Source: Setophaga petechia (taxonomy: Eukaryota; Chordata; Aves; Passeriformes; Parulidae). From it: DNA of 64,000 nt. The stretch spans positions 11,674,001-11,738,000 of the forward strand of contig JANCRA010000009.1 of the NCBI GenBank assembly GCA_024362935.1, read 5' to 3'. This document shows, piece after piece, positions 1-14,464 of this stretch. The notes beneath the pieces are model-generated. The model saw only the letters and a list, made by a program, of their open reading frames with translations. It was not told the origin of the DNA and searched no databases. A program made the translations under genes and the position numbers. The stretch's first letter is position 1; each line of letters starts with the position of its first letter.

Positions 1-3000
1 TAATTTAGAAAGAGGAAGAAAACACAAGAATGAATTACAGTTACAGTTCACCCTTTAAAAATATCCAATGCCATAAATCCAGCAGGATCTATCAAAAAAC
101 CTTTTCAGATTTCATTTAAGACACTCAAATTGAAATATGCATATATGAATGTTCAAGAGCAACAAAGATACTTGAGAAAGGTATTATTATTTTGCTATTC
201 TGTATTTTTACCTTATGAAATGCATTATTTCATTTCAATGAATTTTTAACATCAAATTATGTTATTGATAACTAATTAATAAAGCATAGAAATTTTAATT
301 TACATTAGAATTTTTACAAACATATCCAGAGGCCTATTACTTCATAATGATTAAGAGGAAGAGCTTGTTTTTCTCCTTTTGTCTGGTGTAAAACAGAATC
401 AGCACTTAATTTAGGTGAATATGTTACTTCAGAGGAAATGGAACAGTTATATAAATGTGAAAAGCAGAGCTATTAAAATAATCATAATCCATAAAAGCTC
501 TTTCATAAGTGAGGTCTTCAGAAACAATTATCAACTGGCAAAATAGAAAATATATTCCGGTGCTCTTTAATCAAATATATGATAATCAGAAGCAGCATGC
601 CAATTCATCCTGTGTGTAAACAGATGAGAACAACTTTGGAGGAACATAGTCAGTACAAAGACTGTAAAATCTTGATCAAAAGTTCAGGCATTTCTCCTTC
701 CAGTACTTCTCCCAACTTTTATTACATGGCAAATCAAATTATATTCTTAACTTACTGAATAAAGGGAATAATCATAATTGTGTTCTTCAAATAAACTATA
801 CTTTCAGTTGTTTCAGTTAACAAAGTAACTATTTACTTCATTACTTCTTCTTGGGAGAATTTTATTTAAAATCTAGTTGGAGTTTACCTCCCCAAAAAAT
901 GCCACCTTTGAATCCTCCCCATAGGAGAAATTACAGAAATACATGAGGGAAGAGAAAAACCTCTTTTTTCAACCATAGCACTACCAGGACTTTGAATGCC
1001 AGATTAAGTTTTTCTACTTTTTGTATCTTTTAAACAAAAGATAGCATTGATCTGATTCTGATGGTCTATGAAATTTACCAATTATTCTTTATTTCTGTAT
1101 TTCCTATACATTTTTGGTTTCCTAGGCAGCAAGGAAATCCACCAAAAAAAATTTATCTAGTCATAACTAACTAAATAGAATTAAAGCACGTCAAAAGTTG
1201 TAAAACCAAATTGTGACTGCTCTAAACAACCAGAAGACAATTGAAAGCTCAATCGCAAAGTGGGCATCACTCCCAAAGAAAAACAGGGCATGCTCTAACT
1301 TTTTGTTACAAGGTTATTACACCTACTCCAAACCAAAATGTTTGCAAATGAAGTATGGCAGCACCAAAAACATTTATCACTTGAAATCACCTGAATCTGT
1401 ATCAATTTGTCCTCCAAGAAGTGTCAGTGAAACTTCTGGTGTCAAATTTGACTTTAACTTAATAAACCTTAAGCAGCATATATCATTCCCACCTCAGTCC
1501 TACAGAGACGAGGGTTCACTTCTGAATGCTTCTCCTATGGAGTTCTATGTGGAAAGAATCATCCACTGAGGTACTGTCACACAACTTGCAAATGCCTCTT
1601 CTCTATTGAAAAGTATTCTTTAGTACTGTAAATAATACCACTTTCAATACCAGTGACAATACTGATGCAAATTTTAGCATCAGTAGACACTTCCCCCTTC
1701 CCTTTGCTGATGACTCAGATCCACGTTTTGCTAACATACTGCAGGTTTGATTGGCACTGAGAAATTTAAATTTGATTATTCCTTCTTTAATAAAGATGCT
1801 TTTTTACCAGCCTTTCTCAGCCTAACCTGATTGTTGATCCAAGTTAAATAGTTACTGCAACACAAAAGCATCTTGAACGAGCACAATTTCCCTCCCAAGG
1901 CTTGGCAGCAGTGGCCATGCTGAAGAAGGCTGTGCCAGCCCTCAGTCCAGCCACAGACAGCCATGTGCAACACAGGGAAAACTCATGAGGTGGGAGAGAG
2001 GGATAAATACTTCCTTGTCCAGTTTCACTCTGATTGAAGGCCCACGTCAAGCACTCCATTTATGCTCATAGGTGGAAAAAAAACTCCAAAACCACAGAAA
2101 CCTAAGTTATCCAAACTATCTTTAACAATAAATGACAACACAGCAAGTACGCAAAAGCAAATCAAGTTGGTATGAAGTACCCTAATATCAAAATTCCCAT
2201 AAGCCTTTCCCTCTCAGCTCAAGATATCAAAATATCTTTTAGAAGACTAAAAGGTAATTTCCATAAAGCTCTCTCATCTAATTAATTTCTTGATATTCCT
2301 GACCAAATCACATTTATAACATAATTTTCAAAAGACGTTATATAATCCGTTAAGATATTTCATTGTTAATTATTTTCAAGTTGCATCAATTTCTTCAGAA
2401 AGATGAACTTAAAGGATTCTTAAAAATACATCAAAATGCATTGTATAAAGAGGATTTCTCATACTTAGCCTAAATAGTGATAGTCTTACTAGCAGTATAA
2501 AAACACTGTAATATAAACATTAAATTTTTTACTACATGCATTTAATGCATAATTAAATATCCCAAGCAATATTTGAAGCTTATCTCAGATCACTTGTAGA
2601 ATGGAATTTTTAAAATTCTGCAAGATGTAACAAGAAGATTTTTCCCCAATTTTTCTTTTATTTTATGATGCCCATCTTTTTAAAACAGTTGTCTTAATAT
2701 TTATGAGATATCATAGTTCCCTTTACGCATGTATACTTAATAATCTGTCTTTGAAAATTAATAATTCTTTATTAAAACCACCAATAAAGTTCTTTAATCA
2801 ATAACATAAAACATATTTTCCCTGAAATAAATAACACAAATTTTATCTCAAATCATAAAAGCTAGGAACATAAATACATGAAGACTGACTGTCAGTGTGA
2901 ATTAGTTGAATGAGTATTTTCTATTCCAAAAGGTGCGCCACCAGCTGCAGTACAGGTGTTTCATGCTTAGTACATTTTCTAATACTTCATTACATGGCAG

Positions 3001-3045
3001 TTAATTAATTATGTGTTCCTGTTTCACAGATTTAATTTCCTTTTA
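1..3045. other. AT-rich unique-looking DNA
   Basis: No repeat family or gene was recognised here. A 118-codon plus-strand open frame at 1213-1569 has no recognisable domain and its length is within chance expectation for this composition. Several short A/T runs occur, but no tandem array. Confidence 0.5.
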
Positions 3046-4030
3046 TGACAAGGTCATCCAACTAGTCGACCAAGGGAAGTCAGTCATGTGGTTTTTTTTA
3101 TTTTAGCAAAGCTTTTGGTACCATCTCTTAGAGTCCCCTTCTGGACTAAAGTCCAGGACATGGCTAGACAAGTCCATAACATGCTGGATGAGCAATCGAA
3201 TGACAGGTTGGGCTCAAAGGTTTGTAGTTAATCAGGTTAATCAGGCTGGTGCCCAGCTATTAGTGGGGTTCTCTGGGGTTCAATGTTAGGGTCAGTGCTC
3301 TGCCACGTTTTTATAAACGATCTTGATGCAGGAATTGAATGTACAGTAAGTAACTCTAGTGATGATATGAAATTAGGTAGAGTTAGAAACTCCCTTGTGG
3401 GTAGAGAGGCCTTACAGAGAGATACAGACAGACTAGAGAGCTGGCAATGAACAACAGCATGAAATGTCCAAGAGCAAGTACTATATTCTCCACCTGAGAT
3501 GGGTGTAACCCCGATTATATGTACAAACTGGGGGCTGAGAGGCTTGAGAACTGCCCTGCAGAAAGGAATTCAGGGTTGATGGCAAGTTAAAGTCAACGGA
3601 GTGCTTTGGCCACCAGAAGGGCAGCACGGTCATCCATCAGGCACAGCATCGCCAGCCAGGCAAGGGAGGGGATTGTCCTGCTCTGTTCTGGGGCTGCCTC
3701 ACCTCGAGAATGCAGCTTTGGGCACCACAAAATAAGGACATCGAAGTATTTGAGTGTGTCCAGTGGAGGGCAACAAAGACCGTGGAAGGTCTTGAGGGCA
3801 AAGACTTGAGAAGTGGCTGAGGTCACTTGGTTTGTGCAGCTTGGAGGACAGAAGGCTGAGGAGTGACCTCGCCACATTATACACATTCCTCAAGGCAGGC
3901 AGCAGAGCAGGGAGAGCTGATCTTCCTCTGTGGTGACCAGTGATAGCACATGAGGAAATAGAATGAAGCTGCATCAGGGAAAGATCAGACTGGACATTAG
4001 CAAAAGCTATTTAAGTCTTTTCACAGTCTG
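3046..4030 (+). mobile_element. CR1 LINE fragment, reverse-transcriptase region
   Basis: This is a 5'- and 3'-truncated CR1 retrotransposon. Broken plus-strand reading shows the order expected of CR1 ORF2. First comes a DKV.QLVDQGKSV-like segment at the left edge, then a FINDLDAGIECT-like motif near 3312-3350. The SDDMKLG block follows, with its two catalytic aspartates at 3361-3366, and then the thumb and C-terminal part, whose DNA reads 'ctgggcaccac...aaggacatcga...gtccagtggagggcaac'. Frameshifts and stops interrupt every frame, so it cannot be active. The usual CR1 3' terminal block is missing; similarity fades near 4030. Family assignment rests on remembered CR1 motifs and subfamily was not resolved. 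The open frames listed in any frame here are by-products of this element. Confidence 0.88.
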
Positions 4031-6344
4031 AGCACTTAAATGTACTTCATATCTTAAATGCTACTTATTCTTTCATCTAGCACAAAAGCATTTATTGTTA
4101 CATCAATAGCAACCAGAATCACAAGACAATATCAATTTGTAATCATATTTAATTAAATAAATATTAAAATATCCAAGTTTAAAAGTTGCTGTGAAAACAA
4201 TGAAAATATGAGTGTTTAGAAAAAGCATTTTAAGATCTATGTGGTCACAACCAAACTAGACTTAGCACTCACAATATGTGAAAACATGAAGAAATCATGT
4301 GACAAAAGACATGACTGATCAAATCCCTTATCTATCACATTTTATAACAAAAGCCACTATGGTGAGATGCATACAGTTTCACACACAAGCCTTAGGTCAC
4401 TGGAGTATGAGAGGGTATTTTCCCTTCTTTTTAATTTGAAATTGTCAAATCTGGAAACAAAACTAAAAAGTAGAGTAATTTCCACCCTCTCAAAGGGCAA
4501 AAATCAGCAACAACAACTCAGGTAGCTTCAAATTACAGAAAGCAGAATATTCCACATAATTACTAAGTAAAGCTGTTAAGATGCCTTTAGAAAAGTACTG
4601 TCCAGATATTAGCAAAGAAAGAAGTCCAAGAAACAAGTCTTGTGAAAGACAAGATCCAATCTGAGAAAATTCGGAATGTACATGTTCAAAGTTGAACATG
4701 CTGACAAACCTTGGTACTGTTCTACTAGAAGTATAAGCCACATGAACCTCTCAGCTCTTCATTAAACAGTGATTTATAATATGCAGGAATGACCTTAACT
4801 GCAGATTCTAAACAAACTTATTTATTTTATTTACACAAATACTTATTTCCTGAAGATGTCTAGAATTCATCACATTGAAAATGGGAATATAGTCAACATT
4901 TGGTAACTGAAGATGGTATACAAAAGGGAGGCATATTTCCAAGTTCAGGCAGAAGAAAAGATGCTAGGAAAATTATAGAAGTACACACAGTCTCCTCAAG
5001 GTGTTTAATGTGTAGGAAAAATTGTGTAACTCATGCAGGCTTACCCGTCTGATTCCTAAGGATTTTGGCTACTGCTATAAACAAATATTTGATAAACACG
5101 TGACACTTGTAACTATCCTCTTCTCACTATTTGCTAAACAAAGACAAAGTTTCTTCAGCTAGAGAAGTTTAATGCAATACAATCCAAATAAAAAGTTAAA
5201 GTCACTAGTTGGATGAACCCGATTCAAAGAGCAAGGTAGGAACACAGCCAAGGTTTGAGCTGAATATTGGGTAGTGGGAAAAGCTTGGCTGCACCAAACA
5301 AATCAAATGGGGAAAAAAAAAAAAAGATGGCCAGATGAAGGTCAGAGAACCAGGTGCTTCAGCAATTATTCAGAGTGCACAATTCTGCCTCTGTCTCAAA
5401 CATATCTACAGAACAGCAATCTCAGAAAGGCTTTTCAGAAGCCACAGCTGCTGAAGCCCCAGGTATCTCTCAAATCCATATGTACCAGACTGTCTGCAAA
5501 CAAAGGAAATACAGGTTGGCCAGATTAAATTGTCTACAGTGACTCAGCTAGAAAAAAAATCAGTAACTACATAGTGTTTAGGATACCTACTCTGCACATT
5601 TTTTAAAGTATTTTGAAATAATTAGTTAAACATCTGACAATAAACATGCATTGGTTTTATTTTGCAAGCTATAAAGGATGTCTGGGATCCAGCTGTTATT
5701 TTCTCAGTTTTCCTGAAATTTTGTTTTGTTTTTTATTTTGATGGGGTTTTTTTTAACTGCTACTGTGTTTAATAATGTGATTACATATTCTAACATTATG
5801 CATTAGGGCTACCAGTCTGGTTTAAATGGAAGAGGACAAAAAAAGCAAATTCCTCCTTGTTTTCTTCTGAAATCCCCTGCTGTGATACAAACTTCACAAT
5901 TTCCTAAAAACAGATCAGAAGCTGGTAATTAGGAGTGACATCTGTGTTAAGAGTTCTCTTTCCATTACAGAAAAGATGCAGCAATCCCCGGCTGGTGCTG
6001 GGAAGAAGTTTTAACAGGGTGGGAAGAAACTAAGAAACTTCTTCCTTAGTAAACAAGAGGTCCCATGAGCAAAATACATACCTTCACAATCATTAGTGAC
6101 CACAAAACAACAGATGATATTTCAAACCTTTAAACTGACTCCCACACATGAAAACACATAACACTTTCTCTATCAACTTGTCACTTGCAATTACTCTCCT
6201 TATGCTGAAAAAATGACTACAAACCTATCCTAAAATAACCATCAGATTCAGAATTTCAGTTTTGGGCTCTACCACCTGAAAAAAACTAGGACATTTGAAG
6301 CACTAAACTATTTAGAAAAAATTATTCACAGATATTTTATTGAT
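4031..6344. other. unique-looking DNA
   Basis: No recognisable gene or repeat was seen. A short A-rich tract at 5310-5323 and 84-codon and 62-codon chance frames near 5.3-5.5 kb are the only features seen. Confidence 0.45.
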
Positions 6345-6516
6345 CATTGGAACAGGCTGCTCAGGGATGTGGTTGAGTCCCCACCTTTAGAGGTATTTAA
6401 AAGACTTGTAGGTGTGGAACTGAAGGACATGGTTTAGTGGTGAACTTGGCTGGGTTAATGTTTGGACTCAATCTTAGAGGTATTTTCCAATCTAAATGAT
6501 TCTATAATTCTATACT
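6345..6516 (+). mobile_element. CR1 LINE 3' end fragment
   Basis: A short copy of the CR1 3' terminal region on the plus strand. It reads as the end of ORF2 ('ggaacaggctgctcagggat', then a GAGTCCCC..CCTTTAGAGGTATTTAAAAG-like segment) followed by the 3' UTR. It ends in the typical 'tccaatctaaatgattctat' tail. Extreme 5' truncation is normal for CR1 insertion. Divergence is moderate, so this is an old copy. Confidence 0.85.
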
Positions 6517-9500
6517 TAGAGACATCCTAACAGTCATATAGAGAGCTAAAATACCTCCAGTTTAATGACCCCAAACTTTAAAAAAATAAGTTCACCACAC
6601 CACCATCCCACTCCCACTCCAATTTCACAAGGTGAAACCAAAATTTTTCAAAGAGTTCAAGTAAAATTCTTAATAAATAGAGAAATATACTTCCCCAAAC
6701 TCTTGGTTTTCATCACATACCTCCTGTAGGTAAGAGACTGTGAGTGAAATTACCACTGCAGTGTTTATACACAAAAGTGAAACATCTCCTACTGCTGATG
6801 GGAAGGTTTCAAAGAAAGGAAGAGCACAGAAAACATTTACAAAATAAAGCTTCAATTAAATAAATACACTCCAAATTTTACTTTTGATTTGTTAATATTC
6901 TTCTGAGAATTTCTTTAATTGAAATTGGCTTGACCAAGACAAGCAGAAAGTTCCCGAACAAAGCCTAACACAAGATTCTTAATACCACCACACTGATTTT
7001 GAGCTATTTTAGTGCTAGCTCCATGGAAACAAAGACATAATTGTTCATTCAAAAGGCTGCTAAAATTTCCATTACAAAATAGGTTTATAAAAGGCCTTTA
7101 CTTTGTGTTTTCAGTATGAGAGGGAGACGAGAAACTAGGTTACTTTCTGTATTTTAACACAAGCTTCAGAGACCCGTGTACAGATTCAACCAAAGCTACC
7201 ACTACATTTAAAAAAATCAGTTCTGATGAAGCTTGTTGGTGCAATTAACAAGTCCAGTTATATCTTTTAATTTTTTAGGCTATTTGGTGTCAATACTCAC
7301 CCTGAAGAAACACTCAAATAGAAACATATCTGAATACATTTGATTCACTTTATTTGATCACAAATTTGGCAATTAAATTTTTTAACTATAAGATGGCTTT
7401 ACAAAATTGGTAGAAATTATTAATAATTAAGGGATTTTTTGCAATGTTTGTAAGAAAAAGAAATTAAAGCTTTCTTACTGATGAAACTTTATCTAAATAT
7501 ATAACTAATGCCCCTCCATATCAAGAGCACTCATACAAACACTCTTTGTTACGTGTCTTCCACCTTGAAATATTAAGAAAATGTTCTTTTAATTCCATTA
7601 TTTTGATTTATGCCCCTTTGACATTGAAGAGGTTTCTGACTAGAAAGACAGGTGGTTAAAAAGACAATTCACAGTAAAATTGTTTTTCTCTGATTCCTGC
7701 ATATAGAAGGGGGAATACTATGGCACTTGTACAAAATTACTCACTGAGGTCATGGCTTTATCAGATGGGAGGACACAAGGAAAAAAGACCTTATGTTAAA
7801 ATATGGTCCATAAATATCCACAATTGAAGGAAACACACTTAAGTTCTACTACTCTACAACAAAGACATTAAGAACAAAAGCAGAGACAGTGAGTCAAAGT
7901 TTATATAGCCAGACACACACACCTCACAAAAGCAATTAGGGTAATGTGATGTTTACTTCCACGTGAGAGCTTGATTATAAACATACTCAGACCTCCACTT
8001 ACATGATGGTTACACTGTAAGGCTCAGAAAATTCCTGTTCAAATGGAATTCTGGACCCTGGGTTAAGGACCTGATGCTGATATTAAGTACAATTATTTCA
8101 CCAATAAATATCTGTGATACTGAAAAAAAGACAGTGGAGAAAAATGTTTGCATCCCCTAAGCCACTTCCTTGCAAAATGCTAGCCTGCTCTTCTCTGAAT
8201 GGTGTTCCAAGATCCAACAGTTGTCAGAATATTTTTTTATGTTGTATTCAATCTTAAACAAATTATAAATTTCTTCCAAAAAGAAACATGGGATTGCCTA
8301 TGCTTAGGTCTGGAAAAGACCTTATAAACAGATCCAAAATCTTTATTTAAAAATGTGCAACAAGAAAACATGGATATATTACTAACTCCTGGGTAAATTC
8401 TTGCAGTGATTTTCGTTCTATTAAAAATGTACATATTTTTAATTTGCCCATGCAGCTTTTAGCTTTGTTCTTCTGATGTTTTTTCTAAATTAACAGGAAT
8501 TTTATTGTATAAAATCTTACCACAAAGAAGTCCCTACACACTTCAGATAAAGTCACACTTCATCTCTTTTGATAAGTTAATTTGACTGAGCTCTATGTCA
8601 TTTTCTGCAAGATGTTCTCTCGCAGATATAAAACAAATTACTTTTGAAGGCAAGTAGACAGGAGAAAAAAAAGAAAAAGAAGCTTTATTTATACCAGGGA
8701 ATAAAAATAAAATTAAAATAAAGTTTAAAATGTGCAATATATGCATTGTTAGAGATAAAGTTACATGTGCATACATTTTAAAATAATTGATCAAAAAAAT
8801 CAGAAAACAGAAGGAGTTGAAAAAGAAAGGAAGAGTTGGGAGAAACAACAACCACTTATTTTTAGAAATTTATCATTCTTTTAACAACAAAGAAACCTAA
8901 ACAAATGCATACTGGAAAAACTTTTTCTCCTAAGCAGCACTCGAGCTACCTTCCAAGAAAATAAACATGGAAAAATCCCTCACACTTTTTTGTTCTAGTC
9001 TTTAGAAAAACAATTGCATCCCAGAGTTCCTCACTCATTTCAGCCCAGCAAATACAAAGGCTTAATTCCATCTAATTTTGCCAAATTGTTAATTGTCAAG
9101 TACTTTTTTTCATGTTATCTTAACAAAGATATAAAGGAGATCCTCTTTTTATTTTCTCCTCCCCTTCCCCGTACTTAAAAATGCCCTTATCTTCTTCCTT
9201 CCAAATTCACTGTTCTTTCTTTTTCACATTACCCTCCCATTTTTCTTTAATTATGCAAGTTCTTTTTGTTTTGCGAATACAGCTAAATGATAGTATTTAA
9301 AATTTGTTTATAAACCCAAATATAATGTTTTAACTTTAAGTTCTATTATTTTCGGAATGAACCTTAAAATAGCTTTCTTTTTGTATTCACTTGTTGAACT
9401 GCAAGGAGTTTTTCCTAAAGATGCACCAGAAGAAGAATCACTGAAATTACTCTAACTATTGAACAGAGCTAATATATGTAAAAGCAGTGTATGAAAACAT

Positions 9501-9980
9501 GCATGGAAATACAAGTAAGAAATAAGGAGGCTTATGTGGACTGTCCTATATAATAATGCTAGATTTTACTCATATAGTGGTTTCTAAGTGCTCCTTCATT
9601 AGCTATCCCTTGTTCATGAACTTTTTATGCCAAATACAAAAGAAATTCTCATGCTCTTATCTGCAAAATGTTTATGTCTAGTCTATTCCTTCATCACATA
9701 GGTTTTTTTCTGTTTTTAAAATTATTGATAATTTAGCCTTTTTTTTTTAAATAAATAAAGTTAGATTAGTCAAAATCTTGCTTCTGGTCTACAATGTCTA
9801 TATCAATACATAATTCTCAAGATTTATCACAAAATAATTTTAGAATTTTGAATGAAAACACAATACATGCCTTTCAGTCCACCACTCAAAGTTTTCTAGT
9901 TCAGAAATTCAGGACCTAAAGGAAGCATTGCTGCTTTACAGGAAGACCTTTTTCCTATATATTCACTACAAGTTCTCCAA
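6517..9980. other. AT-rich unique-looking DNA
   Basis: No repeat or gene was recognised. A weak exon-like stretch on the minus strand near 6.7-6.8 kb was considered and not accepted. Short (CA)n at about 7911-7922 and poly-T at 9740-9748 are the only simple repeats noted. Confidence 0.45.
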
Positions 9981-10631
9981 ACTTTGGTGTGGAAAGGTGG
10001 GAGCGGATGTGAGCTGTCCTGGTCTGGTCACTGCCATTTCCAGCCAGCCCCCAAACTGCTGTGTCTAACCTGCAGCATCCCAGACAGGCACCCCCTGAGC
10101 AGGATGCTGAGCCTCTGCCCTGCTGTCTGTGTGCCCGAGGCAGCAGCCACAGGGACAGTGCACACCCACAGGCTCTTGGGGTGAGGAACATCCCACTCCA
10201 GCAGGGTGTGCCTCCCCCTGGGACAGTAGCTGCCAGTGAGTCCCACCAGAACAGCAGCACCCCAAGCCACTGCCACTGAGGAAAAGCCTGAAGAAGCCCT
10301 GTGTGGCAGGGGGAAACTATAAATAAGCAAAAAGTTGCAGGAAAAAATGAGAAAGTGAAGCACAGCAGAGGACGCAGCTGAGAAGCAAGAAACGTCAGAT
10401 GGGTACTGCAAAGCATATGGTCCTGACTGTGCTTCCCAGTGCCTGCTGGAGGAGCTGGGGTGAACCCACAACCACGCACAGGGACAATAAGGCAAGGTGG
10501 GTTCAGAGGGAGGAGAGGCATTCTACTTGCCTCTAACCTGGGGCAGATGAAAGAAAGTGCTTGGCTAAGTGTTTGATTATTTAGTTCTCCCCAACACTCA
10601 AATCGGCAACAAAAGTTTGGGTTATCTGACA
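9981..10631. repeat. GC-richer block, possible old LTR or other repeat
   Basis: This block is clearly richer in G+C than its surroundings. On the minus strand it begins TGTCAGATAACCC, an LTR-like start, and it contains a TATAAATA on the plus strand near 10318-10325. Overlapping long open frames occur on both strands (225 codons on the minus strand at 9955-10632, and 155 in another minus frame). Overlapping open frames in different phases are typical of low stop-codon density in GC-rich DNA rather than of a gene. I could not find matching target duplications at either edge, so neither LTR identity nor orientation is proven. CpG is sparse, so a CpG-island promoter is unlikely. Confidence 0.3.
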
Positions 10632-13600
10632 ATTAATTAAGTAAAAAAACCCAAATAAAGACAGGTTTGCTTACAACACCTTATTAGACAAGGACAGCAA
10701 TGCTGTTTAGCCAGGTCTCTGTAAGGAAAAAACCCACCAGATCAGAAGGTGCAACATACAAGGGCACCTAAGGCTTCGACTTGTTAACTATAAGGAAAAT
10801 TGGATTAGCAATGGAGAAAAGAGATGCCTTTAAATCTCAGCAGTGCATAACCCATTTTCATACTAACTGTAAATCAGTATGCAGCAACAGACTTAAAGGT
10901 GTAGTTGATTAATGGGACAAGGACTTGAGCCAATCCCTCTATGCAAGCTGGCTCACCTCACCTCAAATACTTTTCTGCATTAGAGACATAACACTTGGAG
11001 AAAAAAGGAAATCAAGTAAAGGTACAAAGGGAGAATGCTATCTGAAGCTAATATACAAGCTAAGGAAAAGAGGTAGAAAAAATACTATGACTGTTTGTAG
11101 AGAAACATCCAGAGAACCAGCAATGAGACAGTTAATTTTTATCTTCAAAAATTAGAGAGAAGCCCACAATCTTGTCTAAAACATTTTCAGTATGATAACA
11201 TAACAGTTCTATTTCATTTAGAGAAGTGTCATATAAAAGTAAACCGTTTTTTCAATGAAAGACATTTTAAATTGCTGATGGCAGAAACTGCTGGCAAAAG
11301 GATTTAACTATTGAGCCTGGTTTCTTGGGTTTATTTAAGTAGTTAATGGTAGATTTTTCAGACACAAAACCAGTCTGTGCTATTATAAAAATGTCTGCCT
11401 TATTCGTCAAGTATGAATTTGTAAACTAGAGTATAGTAAAGCTGTATGCATACAATATAGAACTGCAAAGCACACTCAGCATTGCATACATAGATCCTAG
11501 ATACTAAGCGACTTCTGCTGAAGGGCATAAAGATTTGTTGTTTTAGCATTCCCTCTATTTTCTCCAAAGCAGACTTTAAAAATCTCATTGTAAAACCTAT
11601 AAAGTAAAATATTCATGCTCTCAGTTTATTTACTCACTTTTACCAATGGCAGTTCTCAGATCTGTGTTTGTAATTACATTCAACATTTCCACCTGCTTCC
11701 ACTGTCAGCTGCCCTTACATTACGCTTATTAAGCATTAACAAAAGACCCTCCAGTATCCCACAGGCTTTTGTGTCTCATTGCTCTGTGCCTGTTCCAAAT
11801 GACCTTGCTGTAATGCAACCAGAGATACACAATGTGCCTTTTGCCCAGGCCCAGCTGGCTTCCTTTTGACTCCCTTCTCTGTGCACCAACAATGCTGAAA
11901 AAATGAAAATTTTTAGGTACTCAAGAAATTTTCATAGGTAAGAAAACTATTTACATAGAGACTGTCATGCATTACTAAACAAAATTATTACAAATATTTC
12001 CTTTGTAATAACTTTTAACAGATCTGGAAAGAGAAACACTTCAAGGATGAAAGAATTTTTAATGTCAAACCATCAATAATTTTGATTCTACAATGAAAAT
12101 GTATTACTGTAGCTTTGTATTAGAAATATTATTTTCCAAATATTTGCATTTAACAGATTTTGAGTCAACTCTGAATTCCATCTAACTTCAGTACATTTTC
12201 TGTATTGAAAAAGAAAAAGTAATACTAGTACCGTCTTTCTTGAGATTCCAAATATACTGGAAAAAACTTTTGCTTAGCCTACCATGTGAGTGAAGAACCA
12301 GGCATTTAGTCAAAGGAATTGCCTAAAGAAAGAGGATTCCCTCAAAGAAGAACACACTTCATAAGGTATTCAAGATTTTATCCTTTTCTTCTATAAAAAC
12401 TATCCATCCAGCAACCTATATTCTATATAGAATCTAAATTCTTACAGTAGTGCCTTAAGAAGTCCCTGCACCAATAAAATGTTTACTGCTCCACACAGAC
12501 CATGGAATAGGAGTGCAAATTTAATCAATCAGAATTCGTTAGTCCGGTCTACACAAATGCTCATAAACACTTGTCAAATACAAGTGCATTGAAAAATTCA
12601 TATAGAGATGATCTTTCATTTTTAGTATTGCCAAATAAAATGAAAAGAGAGAGACAATTGGAAAAGGCAGCTCCATGAGTAGGCAAGATCATCCAACCAA
12701 AGCATGACAGTGGTGAAGGCATTAGGCAATGGCTGGCCACTGGTAGCCAACCCCATTTGTTTTCACATTCTAGTATGCATGACCAGCCCTTTTCTCACGT
12801 TTCTGGCATACCATACAGTGCCAAAACTATTTAGTCCTAAAGCTCCTTTGCTAGACCTAGTGAAGTGCCTGGAAATTATGTAAGAGACAAGGAAAACAAA
12901 AAAAAAAAAAAAACTGTAACAAACCAAAACAGGTCCAACCCTATTTTTTTTTTTAATTTTATGGTGTTTTTAGCTCTCTCTAGCAATACAAGTAACAGTA
13001 TAGAAGCATTCACTGATACCTAAAGGAATAAGAAACACAAAAAAGTATTTGAAAAATTTGGAAACAACAAGCTTTATGCAACTCTTTAAGCTATCTAAGT
13101 GTGAAATCCCTTGGCATTCTGATGCAATTCCCTTAAGGCACCTGACCTCAGTTAACATTAAAAAAACCCACAAAGAGCAACTACCACACATTAAAATTCC
13201 TTGAAAAAAAAATAACTTCCACCTTTATAAATAAAATACATTCATAATCTTTAAGGTTGTGTTCCAAAAAGAAGTATCTTTAAAGATGAGTAATAAAATG
13301 TAATAGTTCATGAAAATTTTACAGTTCTAGCTAGCTATTGGATTTTGGAAGACAGGTAAATTAAGTTACGACACCTAAAAATTCACTGGAGAGCAAACGC
13401 AAATAACTTGGAAAACCTACTGTGTTGTGAGCACTTACAGCCATTGTAAGACAGTAAAATAGCAAGAGCTACTATAGTCCCAGATTCCCCCATCAACAAG
13501 GAATTATAACTGAAAATTAAGTGCATAGAAAGGTAAACCTGAAAGTAAAAAGCAGTGATACCAGAGCCATAGGCCAGCGTAAAACACAAATTACAAAGCA

Positions 13601-14464
13601 ATTATCAAACAATTACTATTACTGAAAGCACAACAAAAAGAAGCCCCTCAAATCCTACCCATCCTGTCCCCTCCCAAAACTGAAGCACATCAGTCTTTAA
13701 AGTCTCTTTTCCAACACGTATTGAGGTCCCAAGTCAGCACATCCTTGGCTCCAGGACACTGAGCTTGCTGCTGTCAAAAATAAGAGAAAAAGTGGCAGCG
13801 GAGAGGAAATCACATTTTTAAAACTTCCATCAGACTGCCCTTTCAGATAGGTATCGGTAAGGATAGGCAAATTTCTTTATTTTTGCCTATAATGAATTAA
13901 GTAATTAGCCTTTATCTGATAGCTGAAGCCTTTACCACAAAACTGCCACGATAATCAAATATATGCTGACATTTTGTTGTTTAGTTGTTGAGTTTGTTTT
14001 TTTTGTTAAACTACATGAGAACATAAAATTCCTTTAAAATCTTAAAATATAGTTTAGACTAAAGGACATACTTCAAGTGTCCCTATGAAGTGTTCTGCAA
14101 GCCAGACATCAATAGCATACTTTGAAAAGAAGTCAGTACTGCTTTTACAATACTGGGAAGAAAACCACACAGTACTCTAAAACACCAGAAGGGGCTAATA
14201 AGAATAAAGGTACAGTTGTATTAATAGCAGTATATGCCAGGCAGACAGTCAATGAACAAGGGGTTTCATCACTAACTGATTTCTTATTAAACTGAGTTTA
14301 CATTCACAGAGAAAAATCAAAATAAGGTCACTAAATGGACTTAAAATAGTGTAAAATATGACCAGAATAAATGGAACAAATTCGGACAAAACAGTGAAGT
14401 TTGAAGAATGTACTTTTAACACCTCAGAGACAAGATTACAAAGGTGTCTTGGCACTTGGGTTAA

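Noticed and set aside
6690..6855. Possible minus-strand exon ending at a GTATGTGATG donor.
   Set aside because: Only about 24 open codons, hydrophobic and unrecognised; weak acceptor choice. Not distinguishable from chance.
9981..10631. CpG-island promoter.
   Set aside because: G+C is raised but CpG dinucleotides are few and scattered.
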